NCBI GenBank assembly: GCA_021613535.1
Contig: CP075493.1
Span: 5,952,001-6,016,000, forward strand
Source: Adineta vaga
Lineage: Eukaryota; Rotifera
Direction: 5' to 3'
Length of the DNA stretch: 64,000 bases
Positions 53,563 to 64,000 of this stretch are shown piece after piece. Made by a program: the position numbers and the translations under genes. The notes under the pieces were generated by a model. The model saw only the letters and a list, made by a program, of their open reading frames with translations, had not been told where the DNA came from and made no database searches. Positions within the stretch are counted from its first letter, which is position 1. Every line of letters starts with the position of its first letter.

Positions 53563-55032
53563 AATTCAACGATTTTTTCTTTGATTTCAGGATCATATAA
53601 AGATAAATCAGCAAGAAGATCTTTATAAGGTTTTAATGGATCATTAGATGTGGAACTGAGTGGAGATATTGAATCACGATATGTTACTAAGAGTTGTGAT
53701 AAACGACGAGAATCATTGGAATATCGCATACGTTTTTCGAAATTTGCTAACTAAATAAGAAAGATTCTTCAATATCGCGGTTGGATAATTTTAGAAAATG
53801 TCTAGTTTATATGAAAAAATAGTTGTTTATTTACTTCATTCATATTACGAAAAAGTTTTGTCAAGATTGTCAATGCTTGTGGATTTGCTTGATAGCATTT
53901 TCTCCAATGATCTTCTATTTCACTGTAATCACAGTTTGTCGGGATACCTAGAGAACAGTTCAATGTTTTGATATGAGCAAACAAGAAATAAGGAGATCAT
54001 ACCGAGATATTCACCGATCTTCTGTTCCAGCATTGCTTTCAATGTTGGACCTGCGTTTCGTCCTTCAGCAATGCGTGTCAATTCGATCCATAGACGTTCA
54101 CCAGATATATCTAAGAAGAAGAAGAAAAAGAAAAGAAATAGAATAATCATTTATGATATTTTTAAGATTCAGTATCCTACTTTGTAATCCACTTGCATTT
54201 TCTCGAATTGCTTTTAATGTTTGTTCATCATGTATAGTATTTTCATTGGCAAGACGACCAAAAAATCTATATATTCAAACAAGAAAGAGTTTCATTCATT
54301 TATAATAGAACTAGTGTACCGAAAATATCGAAGAATACGTAGATAATCTTCTCTTATACGTTGTACTGCATCACCAACAAATCGTATGCGACGATGTTTT
54401 AGATCATCAATTCCATTGTAATAATCATAGATAGTTCCTTCTAAATCTAAATAAAAGAAATACAATCATTGAGATAGATACAAATGAAAAGAAAACTAAC
54501 CAAGAAAGAGAGCATTTATCGTAAGATCTCTTCGACTAGCATCTAGTTCCCAATCTTTAGTGTATTCAACAACTGCATGTCGACCATCTGTTACGACATC
54601 AACTCTTAATGTTGTAACTTCAAAATTTTCTTTATCATCAAGACGAGCTGTAATTGTGCCATGTCGTTCACCGTTGAAATTAATCATTCGAATATTTGCA
54701 TCCGATAACATCCGTTTGACTTGTTCCGGTGTTGCTGTTGTTGCAAAATCAATATCATGTGGACGAATACCCATAAGCAGATCTCGTACAGCACCACCAG
54801 CCATTCGTAATTCATATTGATTTGCTTTAAATAATTCGGCTAGTTTCAATAGAGATGGTGTTAGTAAAGTTCGATATTCTGGTGAATCGATCTTTTGTGT
54901 AATTAACATTTTTGATTGTGCTCGATAACGAACAACGGTTGGTATACGAGAAAAATTTTTGAATGAAAAAAAGATATTTGAACAAATCGGCTTGAATAAA
55001 AACAAGCGATTTGAATGACAACATAGTATCAT
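53208..55032 (-). CDS. TRNT1: CCA-adding tRNA nucleotidyltransferase 1 (TRNT1)
   Basis: Adds CCA to the 3' ends of cytosolic and mitochondrial tRNAs. About five exons. A basic, Ser/Phe-rich N-terminus ([20 protein letters not shown]) fits a mitochondrial presequence, and [12 protein letters not shown] may be an internal cytosolic start. The nucleotidyltransferase head has [20 protein letters not shown] (metal-binding D-x-D), [13 protein letters not shown] and [19 protein letters not shown]. The neck and body helices include [20 protein letters not shown]. The C-terminal exon (53729-53208) ends near SVNAVKVSNKE-like basic sequence. An AG directly touches the ATG at 55032. The 3' end is duplicated at 50639. 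The gene itself appears intact. Confidence 0.9.
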
Positions 55033-55034
55033 CT
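55033..55034 (-). promoter_or_regulatory. 3' splice-site-like AG abutting TRNT1 ATG (candidate trans-splice acceptor)
   Basis: On the minus strand CATGTTTTTTAG runs directly into ATGATAC, the TRNT1 start. Same arrangement as at CHFR and PWWP copy 2. Confidence 0.45.
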
Positions 55035-55308
55035 AAAAAACATGAAAATCTTTTCGATAAATTTCTTATCGTTGACACTTGAAATTCTATGTTGAAAAAA
55101 TGTTATTTTTATCAATACACTCATTTCTTGACAAGCAATAACAACATTCATTTGGATTCCTATTTAACTATTCTAATGACACTTGTATTCGACGTTTTTT
55201 ATAATTTGAATAAGTAAATAAAATGTCATATTCTTGTTTTTTACTCTTTCAAACACTTGCTTTTTCGACAAATTAATGTTCGTTAAAAACTGATCCAACA
55301 ATATCTCA

Positions 55309-56094
55309 ATGAAACGATCTATTGAACAGTTAAAACATTTAGATCGAACATCACGACAAATGCGTCACCATCGAATTTGTTTAAATCATATGTATAGTCA
55401 AAAATTATCATATGAATTAAATACTTTAACTAATGAATATACACAAAATCTAAAATATTCAAAAAAACAACATCAAATTGAACAACAACGAAAAGAAATT
55501 TTAGATCTTACAATTCAACAAATTAGTCATGAACGGAAACATCGTTCATTGTTTATCGATACAATATCTCAAAAAGATGAAAATCGAGGTGTAGCATGTG
55601 GTAGGAATAATCAACTGAACTAAACTTGTTTCCTTAGTTTATCTTTTATAGAAAATCCACGATCGAATATTAAATTACCTCCGATTAAATCTTATTGTTA
55701 TCTTACTTCACAACAATGTCAATTATATCCCTGTCAACCAATTTATCAGTATACCAGTTTTATGGCAAAAGATCATGATCAGACATTACGACAACAAAAT
55801 CTGACGAATAACGATGTTGAAGGGAATTATTTTCAAAATTTACTTAGAAATCTACAAGATAGAAAATATCATCCAGAACGTCGACAGTTAACAGCTGTAG
55901 TAAAAAATCAACATCATCTAGCGAATCGACATGCATACATGAGGGATACAAAAGCACGTCTTGATGAACAAAGTCGTTTATTACATGAAAGATTAACCGA
56001 TAAAAGAATGTTTGGATATAGAAAAGAACGTCAAAATGAATTACATCAATCAATTAAACGTCATTTAGAAATTTCTGGAAAATTTTGCGCATAA
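55309..56094 (+). CDS. Coiled-coil protein of unknown function
   Basis: Two exons (55309-55600 and 55652-56094, phase 1 junction, 51-bp intron) give 244 residues. The first half is highly charged helix (IEQLKHLDRTSRQMRHHRIC, YSKKQHQIEQQRKEILDLTI), rich in Gln, Lys, Arg and His. The centre has LPPIKSYCYLTSQQCQLYPC, a Tyr/Cys/Gln patch. The second half is again helical and basic (RNLQDRKYHPERRQLTAVVK, ARLDEQSRLLHERLTDKRMF). No TM or signal peptide. This look is common in ciliary or microtubule-associated proteins, but I do not recognise the family. It starts 277 bp from the TRNT1 ATG on the opposite strand, so the two may share a promoter region. Confidence 0.65.
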
Positions 56095-56145
56095 GAAAAG
56101 AGACAAAAAAAAATAAATTTTCTAATGACGTGTCCTTTTTTCCTT

Positions 56146-57421
56146 TCAGACATCCTCAAATTCGAGTTCATTGGACGCATCTTTGCTACTTTTTTCTTTG
56201 GATACTGATGAAGCCATAACATTTTTGAAAATATCTTCAGTCAACATCATTCCACTATTCCATGTATTCTAAATAAGTTTATACAATAAACATAAACTTT
56301 GAGCTACTGCTTTTTTCTGAACATACCACGAAAGAAAAATTATCATCGACTGTATGATCACGAGCATAATTCAAATTGATTTTTGAACCTTGAACAGCAA
56401 TAGGACTCTTACGAGCAATTTCACTTGCTAATGAAATAGCTGCTTCGAGAAGAGCATCACGAGTATCATATACTCGACTAAATCAGTCGTAATGGTCTTC
56501 ATTACTGTAAATCTCTATTGTAAATCTTACCCGATAAGACCTATTTGTTGTGCTTCATCGGTTTTAAATATACGTGATGTAAATACTAGTTCACGAAAGA
56601 GACTATGATTAATGACTGATTTTGGTAAAATTTGAAGAGTACCAACATCTGCTGCTAAACCCATATCAACTTCCTATAAAGAAGAAAATCGATCTTCGAA
56701 AAAACGTATTTACGAATGAATATCTACTTTTATTGAAAATAATGCGTCTCGTGAACTATAACGAATATCACAACAAGCTGTTAGATCTACACCAGCACCG
56801 ATACAATGACCGTGAATAGCGGCAATCACTGGTTTTTCACACTAAAGATCACGAATGTTATGTCTATATAGAACAATACATACTTATGCTTTACTTTATC
56901 AACTGCTCTTAGGGATGCTTGTGTTCTTTGAATCATACGTCGTACAAGTACTACTTTTCGAGCAATATCATCGATCTGACTCAGTTCATTTACAGTTGTA
57001 ACTGATAAATATTTCAAATCAATACCTTCATAGAACAAGTACTAATATCGAAAATAAAGATTTCAAATAGAAAGAAAACATACCAGCACTGAAGGCTTTA
57101 CCTGCACCAGTTAAAACTATTGCACGACATGACTTTTCAGTATTTAATTGTTCGAAACATGTTTTCAATTCACTAAAAAGAAGACAAATAGTTTCATTGA
57201 TATATATATATACGTCAATAGAATAGGATGTTTTACTCGAATAATTGTTTGTTCATAGCATTGAGTTTAGTTGGTCGATTCAATTCAACAAGAACGACAT
57301 GAGATTGAGGTTGAGTTAATTTTAATGTTTCATATGTAGGTAACGATGACATACATCGATGAATAGATCGAAGTGTTGAATGATCTATATTAAAGGATTC
57401 TGTATTAATAGTAGAAAACAT
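56146..57421 (-). CDS. ECH1: Delta(3,5)-delta(2,4)-dienoyl-CoA isomerase (ECH1)
   Basis: Crotonase-fold enzyme for beta-oxidation of unsaturated fatty acids with odd-position double bonds. Order: a Ser/His-rich N-terminal extension; [40 protein letters not shown] (oxyanion hole); [40 protein letters not shown]. The family's acidic catalytic residues are present: Asp in GAGVDL, Glu in IKEVD, Asp in LAADVG. The tail includes [20 protein letters not shown]. About six exons. The protein ends SNELEFEDV, so the peroxisomal SKL-type signal of mammalian ECH1 is missing, while the N-terminal extension could serve as a mitochondrial presequence. Confidence 0.9.
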
Positions 57422-58370
57422 TTTAAAATTATCTTACTTAAGTAGGTTCGGAACATTTTGATTGTAGATTAGAATCAATCGATCTGTATTAAAAAATGTA
57501 GTTCTTCTTCTTTAGAAAACATATGTATATGAACAAATTCTTATTATTGGATATAACGAATATTCAGTTGTAATGATGTAATGTTCGTAAAGAGAGGGCG
57601 CTGGATATCAGTATGATTTTCGTGATCGAATTGAATGAAAGAACAAATACAGTAAACTTAAAGTTAACAGATATGGATTCATAATTCACATGGTTTCTGT
57701 AATGTTCGATATCATTGAATAGCATATATATATTCTTGTCGAAATACAATTAAAATTAGTATGGATCTGGATGCAGTTGAGATGAGACCACTATCTTGAC
57801 GATGTTAATCAGAAATATCAAATTTAAGATTGATGCATCTTTAGTCTCGTATTTATTAGTAATACTACACAACGTGTATGACTAATACAAAGAAAAAGAA
57901 ATGAAATTGAACAAATATATAATTACAAAAGCAAATAGTTAAACTGTCTATTGAAAATCTGAAACAAGTAGAACAGTTTCAGTTTCGATGCTTTCTTGTT
58001 GTTGTTGTTATTCACTCTTCGCTAACTTCTAATTCTCGAGATCATATGGCTTTACAAAAATCACACTTTTTATGCACCAAAGAAAGAAAACTGATGAACG
58101 ATCATAAAAATACTATGTTAACAGAACGTATTAATAATAATAAAAAGACGTGAAGAAATTTAGTAATATGATACTAGTGGGCCGTATTAAAAAAAGCCCA
58201 TGAACGATCTTATAAATGGAGATAAATTATTTGAACAGCTTTTCTCATCAGACGTTAGTTTTCATTCTGATTTAGGTCGCCTCTTTTACGTTATTACTAT
58301 CTTTATCTTTACTTTATAAAAGTATTTTAATAAAAAAAAAGATCATAAATAAAGATATATCGTTTTCAAC
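57422..58370. other. Divergent intergenic region (ECH1 / GPCR)
   Basis: About 950 bp with no supported gene. TATAAATG at 58211-58218 and TATAAAAG at 58315-58322 lie upstream of the GPCR start and are candidate core promoter elements, but neither is proven. Confidence 0.5.
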
Positions 58371-59408
58371 TTGAAGATTAACGATTCTCTTCATATGTCG
58401 TCGACTCTTTCACCAACTGAGACGCATCTTATCGATCTATTGATCGATATTTCTTTGCAAATCAATCGTTATTTCTCTATATTCATCTTTATTTTCGGAA
58501 CTAGTGGTAATATTCTAAATATTATTATTCTTTCTGATCGAACGATTCGTCACATTCCATGTGTTTTCTTTTTTTTTATTGGATCTATTGCAAGTTTGAT
58601 TTCAATTGATTTTGGTCTTATTACTCGAATGTTATCTGGTTGGGCCGCAGATCCGACTTATACAATCGGTTGGCTATGTAAATTACGTACATTTCTTGTC
58701 TTTGCATCTCGTCCAATTGTATTCTGGTTATTTGTTCTTGCTACTATCGACAGATGGTTATCATCTTCGATATATAATCATTATCGTAAATTAAGTACAA
58801 TAAGGAATGCTCGTTATGGAACACTTGTCATTATAATGATGTCAATAGTTGTCTATGCTCAAGTATTTTATTGTTATGAAGCTAATCTTTTCAATACACC
58901 GTTTCAATGTTATACCAAATCATCATTATGTCAAATTATAACTGATATGACATTTGCATTATTTACAACGATAATACCTTTACTTCTAATGTTCACATTC
59001 AGTTTGATGACCATTTCCAATATTCATCAAAGTCAACGACGATTATTTCACACAACAAATCTATCATCAATTTTAAATCAACAACAACAGCAACAACGAC
59101 GATCAAAGAAAACTGAACGTCATCTGTTATGGATGGTTTTCACACAAATTATTGTTCTTGGTACGTTAACTCTTCCGCAAGCTATTCAAAGATTATATGC
59201 CGCATTCGTTGAATCGTTTGAATCTCAATTACAGACTACTATTGATATGTTTATCTATAATATTTTATTGCTATTGACTTATCTAGCGAGTGCAATGCCA
59301 TTTTATATTTATACATTAACTGGTGGAAGTTTATTTCGTAAACCATTACTACATTTATTACAAAGCATCTTATCAATTCGTGCTATATCAGTAATGAAAA
59401 CAAATTGA
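58371..59408 (+). CDS. Intronless rhodopsin-type GPCR, orphan
   Basis: 345 residues in one exon with seven TM segments. TM1 has FIFGTSGNILNIIILSDR (GN motif). A Cys before TM3 (WLCKLRTF) can pair with Cys in the second extracellular loop (TPFQCYTKSSLC). TM3 ends LATIDRWLSS, a DRW variant of DRY. The third intracellular loop is Gln/Arg-rich (LNQQQQQQRRSKKTERHLLW). TM7 ends with ASAMPFYIYTLTGGSLFRK in place of NPxxY. It resembles the invertebrate FMRFamide-receptor-like orphans more than amine receptors. The receptors at 11898 and 25945 are only distantly similar, so this is not a recent tandem expansion. Confidence 0.87.
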   Translation: MKINDSLHMSSTLSPTETHLIDLLIDISLQINRYFSIFIFIFGTSGNILNIIILSDRTIRHIPCVFFFFIGSIASLISIDFGLITRMLSGWAADPTYTIGWLCKLRTFLVFASRPIVFWLFVLATIDRWLSSSIYNHYRKLSTIRNARYGTLVIIMMSIVVYAQVFYCYEANLFNTPFQCYTKSSLCQIITDMTFALFTTIIPLLLMFTFSLMTISNIHQSQRRLFHTTNLSSILNQQQQQQRRSKKTERHLLWMVFTQIIVLGTLTLPQAIQRLYAAFVESFESQLQTTIDMFIYNILLLLTYLASAMPFYIYTLTGGSLFRKPLLHLLQSILSIRAISVMKTN

Positions 59409-59781
59409 TGTTCATACTATCTAATAAATCGTTAGTATTAACGCTTGAAGTTAAACAACATATCTCTATCAATCATTAAACATATATTATGACAGACTTC
59501 AGTTTCTTTCAATGAATCATTTCGTTCAAATGTGGATTTGCATACTTTATGTAAAAGTAAATGTGATCTATTTCAGATTTTCATTGAATAAATTGTATTT
59601 GACGTACGATCTATTCAGATGCAAAAATATACCGTATTCTGAGACTTTCGTTTTATATGTATTAATTAAAGGGAAAAAAAAGAAACTTATAAGTAAAAAA
59701 AAACAAGCAGTAGAGATTTTGTTGATTCTATTCAAATAGCATGTAGCTAAATGTCAATTACTACGAAAAACATTGTAAAAG

Positions 59782-60813
59782 TTACAATGATTGTAGTTGA
59801 GAATCGATCAATGATCGGAAATATGCAACTCGAGCAAAGACTGAGCTACCGTCACAACTCGTTTGTCCATAATTCACAACTCCAGTGACTGTCCATGCAC
59901 CATTGACACTCGTCATTAACGGTCCTCCGCTATCACCATTACAGGTAGCAGTCTCACCAAATCCTGCACAAAATTGTTGCTCATTTCCAACACTTAGATC
60001 ACAGGTGGGTGATGTATTTTGAACTTGAAGAACGACTTGCTGCAATGTGCTTGATTCGGTAATGGTAGCCGAACCTGACGTTTTCCCCCATCCAATTGCC
60101 ATACCCTTTTCATTATTACTTGGTATGGAATTATTTGCTGGAGGAAGACAAGCAAGACTAACAGTGCCTGAGCCGGTAAAATCTGATGACAACTTAATGA
60201 CACCAATATCATAATCGAAGGTCGATGATGTGTAACTAGGATGAATCCACATGGAAGATACAGTGCGAGACTGACCCGTGCTTCTATCGGAAAGTGTTTG
60301 TAAACCAGCGTAGATAGTAAGAGAACTAGATGAAGTCTCATATAAGCAATGAGCTGCTGTTAAAACATGTTTATAACTGATTAATGAACCACCGCATATA
60401 AAGCTGTCATCTTTGTAAATAGCCACAATCCATGGCCAACTATGTGGTGTTGCCGTATTTCCATTGACGATACGTGCTAGCGATGAAGTAATACTAACCG
60501 ATGAACAACCACAAGTAGGACACGGTGTCGAAGTTGACGAGTCGCTTGATGAATCTGATTTGTTTAATCCAACTCCGAGACCTACACCTAGTGCAATGCC
60601 TATAGCTGCCAAAATTAAAAACGCAGTAATGCAAATGCAAATAATCTTCGCTTTTGGCGATATACTTGGCGCACTTGGTGGATATACAACGTTAGGTCTG
60701 AGTGCATATGGGATGCGAGGCTGTCGTGCATAAGCAACAGGCCGTCTTGGTCCATACGGAGGACGAGCTCTTCGTACGTATGGCATACGAGCTCTTCGTG
60801 GTTGACCGAACAT
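59782..60813 (-). CDS. Type II membrane-anchored S1 serine protease, copy A
   Basis: Intronless, 343 residues. An Arg/Pro/Tyr-rich cytoplasmic N-terminus is followed by a TM helix (IICICITAFLILAAIGIALG then VGLGVGLN), a short Ser-rich stem, CPTCGCSSVS, and the activation-type start RIVNGNTATPHSWPW. Catalytic residues: His in VLTAAHCL, Asp in DYDIGVIKL, Ser in CNGDSGGPL. Paired Cys match the S1 fold. The S1-pocket residue six before the Ser (chymotrypsin 189) is Ala (ETATCNGDSGG), not Asp, so trypsin-like cleavage after Arg/Lys is unlikely and chymotrypsin- or elastase-like preference is inferred. Head-to-head with its paralogue at 62502. Confidence 0.88.
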   Translation of the reverse strand: MFGQPRRARMPYVRRARPPYGPRRPVAYARQPRIPYALRPNVVYPPSAPSISPKAKIICICITAFLILAAIGIALGVGLGVGLNKSDSSSDSSTSTPCPTCGCSSVSITSSLARIVNGNTATPHSWPWIVAIYKDDSFICGGSLISYKHVLTAAHCLYETSSSSLTIYAGLQTLSDRSTGQSRTVSSMWIHPSYTSSTFDYDIGVIKLSSDFTGSGTVSLACLPPANNSIPSNNEKGMAIGWGKTSGSATITESSTLQQVVLQVQNTSPTCDLSVGNEQQFCAGFGETATCNGDSGGPLMTSVNGAWTVTGVVNYGQTSCDGSSVFARVAYFRSLIDSQLQSL

Positions 60814-60928
60814 TTCGAACTAATTATCACGATAAAAAGTTATTCACGCGAATGCTCAGCAATTATTATACAGTTTGTATATTTATGTAGTTGGCAAGTA
60901 TTAAACACGATCTACGAATAGGATACAA

Positions 60929-60936
60929 TATTTATA
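60929..60936 (-). promoter_or_regulatory. TATA box of protease copy A
   Basis: TATAAATA on the minus strand, starting 123 bp upstream of the ATG. The paralogue at 62502 has the same octamer at the same distance. Confidence 0.6.
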
Positions 60937-62378
60937 CGTGAAACGAACATAAAATGGTATTTTACACACTAGTAAAATAGAGGAAGCATGGGTAAAATAC
61001 CAATTATATTATCGATTGCCGTACATGTCTTATTGATACTTTATATGGAAGTGAGTCATATTTACGTGGATGAAACCGCCGAATATCTATTTTGACTAAT
61101 ATTAAATCATTTCTGTAGTCAGGTTTTTGAATTTTTATAAACGTAGATGCGAGCACGCATTGAAGACATATACGTTTTTTATGAATCGATTGATATGAAA
61201 GTGAAAAGTTTTTCTTTATCCTATTCTTTCAATCGGATTTGCTTCATCAGCGACTTACTAAACAGACTTGACATTACTACCTCTTATCATCAATCAATGA
61301 TAGTGATATTATTCATAAAAATATTTTTGGTCGGAAGTAAATCAAGTATTCAAGTTGTGAAAAATATTCTTAGGAAAATGATCTGTTCTCTCGCTTGATA
61401 AACGAATAGAAATTTTTGTCAATGAAAGAGAAATAAATTCTTTAATTGTTTTATCATTAATTTGAAATGTTGTTATGTTTAATTTATTCAAATGTGTAAT
61501 AGTGAAGGATTACAAGTTTTTGCAAAGATTTTATTAGTAGAATATTTTTTAATTGATTTTTTACAGATCACGTACATACAATGATCATTTAATTCCTATC
61601 AAGAGTATAACTTTTAATATGATCGTTTAAAAAAGCAAATCTTCTTTGTATATATAGGACCGTTGTCTTCAATTACAATTAGATAAAATATTATCGATTG
61701 CAGCACATTGAACATAAAGCATCATCGTGTTGAAATTATTGATAAATAGGTAGATCAACCTTTGTAGTGATTTTAGAGAGTAGTGTTCAACATAGAAATG
61801 CCGACGATGACGAACTACGAGATAATGCTGATGTTTTGTTAAAATCCTACGGTAAAGAAGGAAACGATTGAATTTCTGATGGACAGCAAGTATGAATCGA
61901 CTACGAATAAAGCAGATTCCGTTGAGGAATATTGTTACTTTCTCAATCAAGTAAAAAAAACAAGTAATAACTTTTGTAATTTTCGTCAAGCACTATGAAT
62001 AACTATCTTCTTTTGGTGAAAACCGTTTTTGCGAAAGATAACGACAGTGTACGGTTTAGTAATTATGATTGATTGCGTAATGATGAGTAGTGACGTTTAT
62101 ATAATGAGTCATGTTTCATCGCGAAAATACGAGAAAAAAGGAAACGTTCAGTTTGATGTAAATTATTCTATTCAGTCAAAAAATGAGTCTTGTATTACTA
62201 TAATTCCCTACGAACAAAAAAGATCATATTGTCAATCAAAATAACCTGTATGTGATTTCTTTTAATTCATAATTACGCAATATAGTAGAAATTACCTAAT
62301 GAGTATACACAATAATTACAATTATTAATCACTCTTCCTCGGTAGTAATCTTGTCCAATGCATACATCCCTCATCTAC
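60937..62378. other. Intergenic region between head-to-head proteases
   Basis: About 1.4 kb, AT-rich. The short open frames at 61147-61398 and 61669-61989 have no domain and no splice support. No recognised repeat or RNA gene. Confidence 0.5.
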
Positions 62379-62386
62379 TATAAATA
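62379..62386 (+). promoter_or_regulatory. TATA box of protease copy B
   Basis: TATAAATA within CTACTATAAATATGGGTC, starting 123 bp upstream of the ATG at 62502, identical in motif and distance to copy A. Confidence 0.65.
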
Positions 62387-62501
62387 TGGGTCTAGCTCTT
62401 GGATTATTTTACAAAGTAGTTACTTACACACTCACGTACTGTGCGATAGTCACTCCAAATATTCATTTGCACTGTCTCTTCATTCTGACAGTTAAGTCAA
62501 A

Positions 62502-63566
62502 ATGCTTGCTAATTCATTAAGACCACCTATCTCCTATGCACCAAGACCTCACATGGGATATTCAACGGGCAATTCCAGTGGATTATCAACAAAAACGATT
62601 ATTTGTATTGTTGTTATATTCGTCGTTGTTCTGTTTACAATTGTGGGTGTTGTAGCGATTGCACTTGGTGTTGGTCTCGGAGTTGGCTTGAATAGATCAG
62701 ACTCATCGAGTTCATCAGATGCTTCACAATCTTCAACTACCATAGGCTCTTCAGTTACTACGAGTTCGACCAGTCAATTAACAGTTTCTGCAACTACAAC
62801 TACAACTACGACTACGACTACGCCATGTCCTACTTGTGGCTGCTCATCGGTTAGTATCAATTCATCACTAGCACGTATCATCAATGGAAATAATGCAATA
62901 CCACATAGCTGGCCATGGATTATAGCCCTTTATAAATATGGTGGTTTTACATGTGGTGGTGCATTGATCAGTTACAAACATGTTTTAACAGCCGCTCATT
63001 GTGTATATGATTTATCACCTAGTTCTCTTACTGTCTATGCTGGTTTACATATTTTGTCTGATGCACCCACGAGTCAATATCGCGATGTATCTTCTATCTG
63101 GGTTCATCCTAGTTATACGAGAGCTAGTCTAGATTATGACATCGCCATTCTAAAGCTATCATCAGATTTCATTGGTACAGGTACGGTTAGTCTTGCTTGT
63201 CTTCCTCCAGCAAATAATTCCATACCAACTAACAATGAAAAAGCGATGGCAATTGGATGGGGTAAAATGTCCATTTCAGCCTCTATCACTGAATCAAGCA
63301 CATTGCAGCAAGTTGTTCTTCAAGTTCATAATACAGCACGTAGCTGTTATGTAGGCTCTCGAATTGATCAACAATTTTGTGCAGGATTTGGTGAGACAGG
63401 TACTTGTAGCGGTGATAGCGGAGGACCATTAATGACCAATGTCAATGGTGCATGGACACTCACTGGGGTTGTCAACTATGGACTAGAAAATTGTGATGGA
63501 AGTTCTGGTTTTGCACGAGTCTCTTACTATCGATCATTGATCGATACTCAATTAAAAACGATGTAA
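62502..63566 (+). CDS. Type II membrane-anchored S1 serine protease, copy B
   Basis: Intronless, 354 residues, paralogue of the gene at 59782. The cytoplasmic end is shorter (MLANSLRPPISYAPRPHMGY). The TM helix (IICIVVIFVVVLFTIVGVVA) is followed by the shared IALGVGLGVGLN. The stem is longer and Ser/Thr-rich, with a Thr run from an ACT/ACG repeat (about 62792-62823), then CPTCGCSSVS and RIINGNNAIPHSWPW. The triad is His in VLTAAHCV, Asp in DYDIAILKL, Ser in CSGDSGGPL. Position 189 is Gly (ETGTCSGDSGG), so specificity is not trypsin-like. Probably a cell-surface protease of an epithelial or gut cell; substrate unknown. Confidence 0.88.
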   Translation: MLANSLRPPISYAPRPHMGYSTGNSSGLSTKTIICIVVIFVVVLFTIVGVVAIALGVGLGVGLNRSDSSSSSDASQSSTTIGSSVTTSSTSQLTVSATTTTTTTTTTPCPTCGCSSVSINSSLARIINGNNAIPHSWPWIIALYKYGGFTCGGALISYKHVLTAAHCVYDLSPSSLTVYAGLHILSDAPTSQYRDVSSIWVHPSYTRASLDYDIAILKLSSDFIGTGTVSLACLPPANNSIPTNNEKAMAIGWGKMSISASITESSTLQQVVLQVHNTARSCYVGSRIDQQFCAGFGETGTCSGDSGGPLMTNVNGAWTLTGVVNYGLENCDGSSGFARVSYYRSLIDTQLKTM

Positions 63567-63626
63567 TTTTGGTAGTTTTTTCTTTCATATTTAATCTTAT
63601 ATACAATGTAAAATCCATTGTCTTTT

Positions 63627-63632
63627 AATAAA
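63627..63632 (+). terminator. Polyadenylation signal AATAAA after protease copy B
   Basis: AATAAA 61 bp after the stop. The remaining sequence to the window end (64000) is AT-rich with no gene seen. Confidence 0.5.
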
Positions 63633-64000
63633 TTAATATCGACAATAAGTGATAAATGTCATATTTACATATACCATAGGGAGTTATCCTATGTTTTTTA
63701 AAATGAGATTGAAAAAGAAAATCGTGTTACTTGTTCGAATCAAGTGCAAAAAAAACGAATGTGAAATAATTCAATTCAGTTTTCGTTACTGACACATACA
63801 TAAGAAAATTATAGAAATATTTTTATACATTATTATGAATTATAAGAAGTCGAAACTGTATTGTGTTCTTCGTATTCTTAGAAAATACATCGTGAGCAAT
63901 GACTGTCTAATACATCATCGATTCTATTGAATAAATCACCGAGAATATTTAATAATAAATGAACTTCCGCATAGCATTGTTGATCGTACGATTTGATACG

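Noticed and set aside
61147-61989. Two short open frames between the proteases.
   Set aside because: No start context, domain, splice or repeat evidence; length is within chance for this base composition.

Overview
The window looks like nuclear DNA of a small invertebrate, most likely a bdelloid rotifer. The evidence is AT-rich sequence, compact multi-exon genes whose introns are mostly about 50-65 bp with GT..AG ends, animal-specific families (KDM4, CHFR, GABA-B-type receptor, heparan sulfate 3-O-sulfotransferase, Bark/Anakonda), intronless or nearly intronless rhodopsin-type GPCRs, and 3' splice-site-like sequence directly in front of many start codons, as expected where spliced-leader trans-splicing operates. 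The species cannot be named from sequence alone. All gene calls are from reading translations; no database search was run.

Layout. 1-5.0 kb: three tandem paralogues with an NSD-type PWWP domain and a shared helical C-terminal region but no SET domain (the first is cut by the window edge). 5.3-10.7 kb: NOL10 (ribosome biogenesis) and CPSF6 (mRNA 3' end processing), same strand. 11.9-16.6 kb: a GPCR (-), a membrane C-type lectin receptor (+) and a heparan sulfate 3-O-sulfotransferase (+). 17.3-25.5 kb: a full-domain KDM4 histone demethylase and CHFR (both -, 140 bp apart), NDUFAF4 (+, with an apparent one-base frame break) and a small protein of unknown function (-). 25.9-31 kb: a divergent GPCR, a ZAD-like zinc-finger protein ending in half a C2H2 finger, and a FLYWCH-like intronless gene. 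31.1-37.1 kb: a GABA-B-like class C receptor and OTUD3. 38.1-49.4 kb: one very large gene, about 3,239 residues over 16 exons, a Bark beetle/Anakonda homologue (beta-helix repeats, three SRCR domains, C-type lectin-like domain, one TM). 49.7-57.4 kb: PPCS, TRNT1, a coiled-coil protein and ECH1. 58.4-63.6 kb: a GPCR and two head-to-head membrane-anchored chymotrypsin-fold proteases.

The most unusual structure is at 50.4-53.6 kb. The convergent 3' ends of PPCS and TRNT1 are present twice as direct copies flanking about 2.06 kb of foreign sequence. That insert contains a 404-bp foldback (MITE-like) element and a small piece of another gene. Both parental genes stay intact outside the duplication. 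Other points of interest are the PWWP array, AG|ATG junctions at housekeeping genes, the broken NDUFAF4 frame, and TATA boxes exactly 123 bp upstream of both protease start codons.
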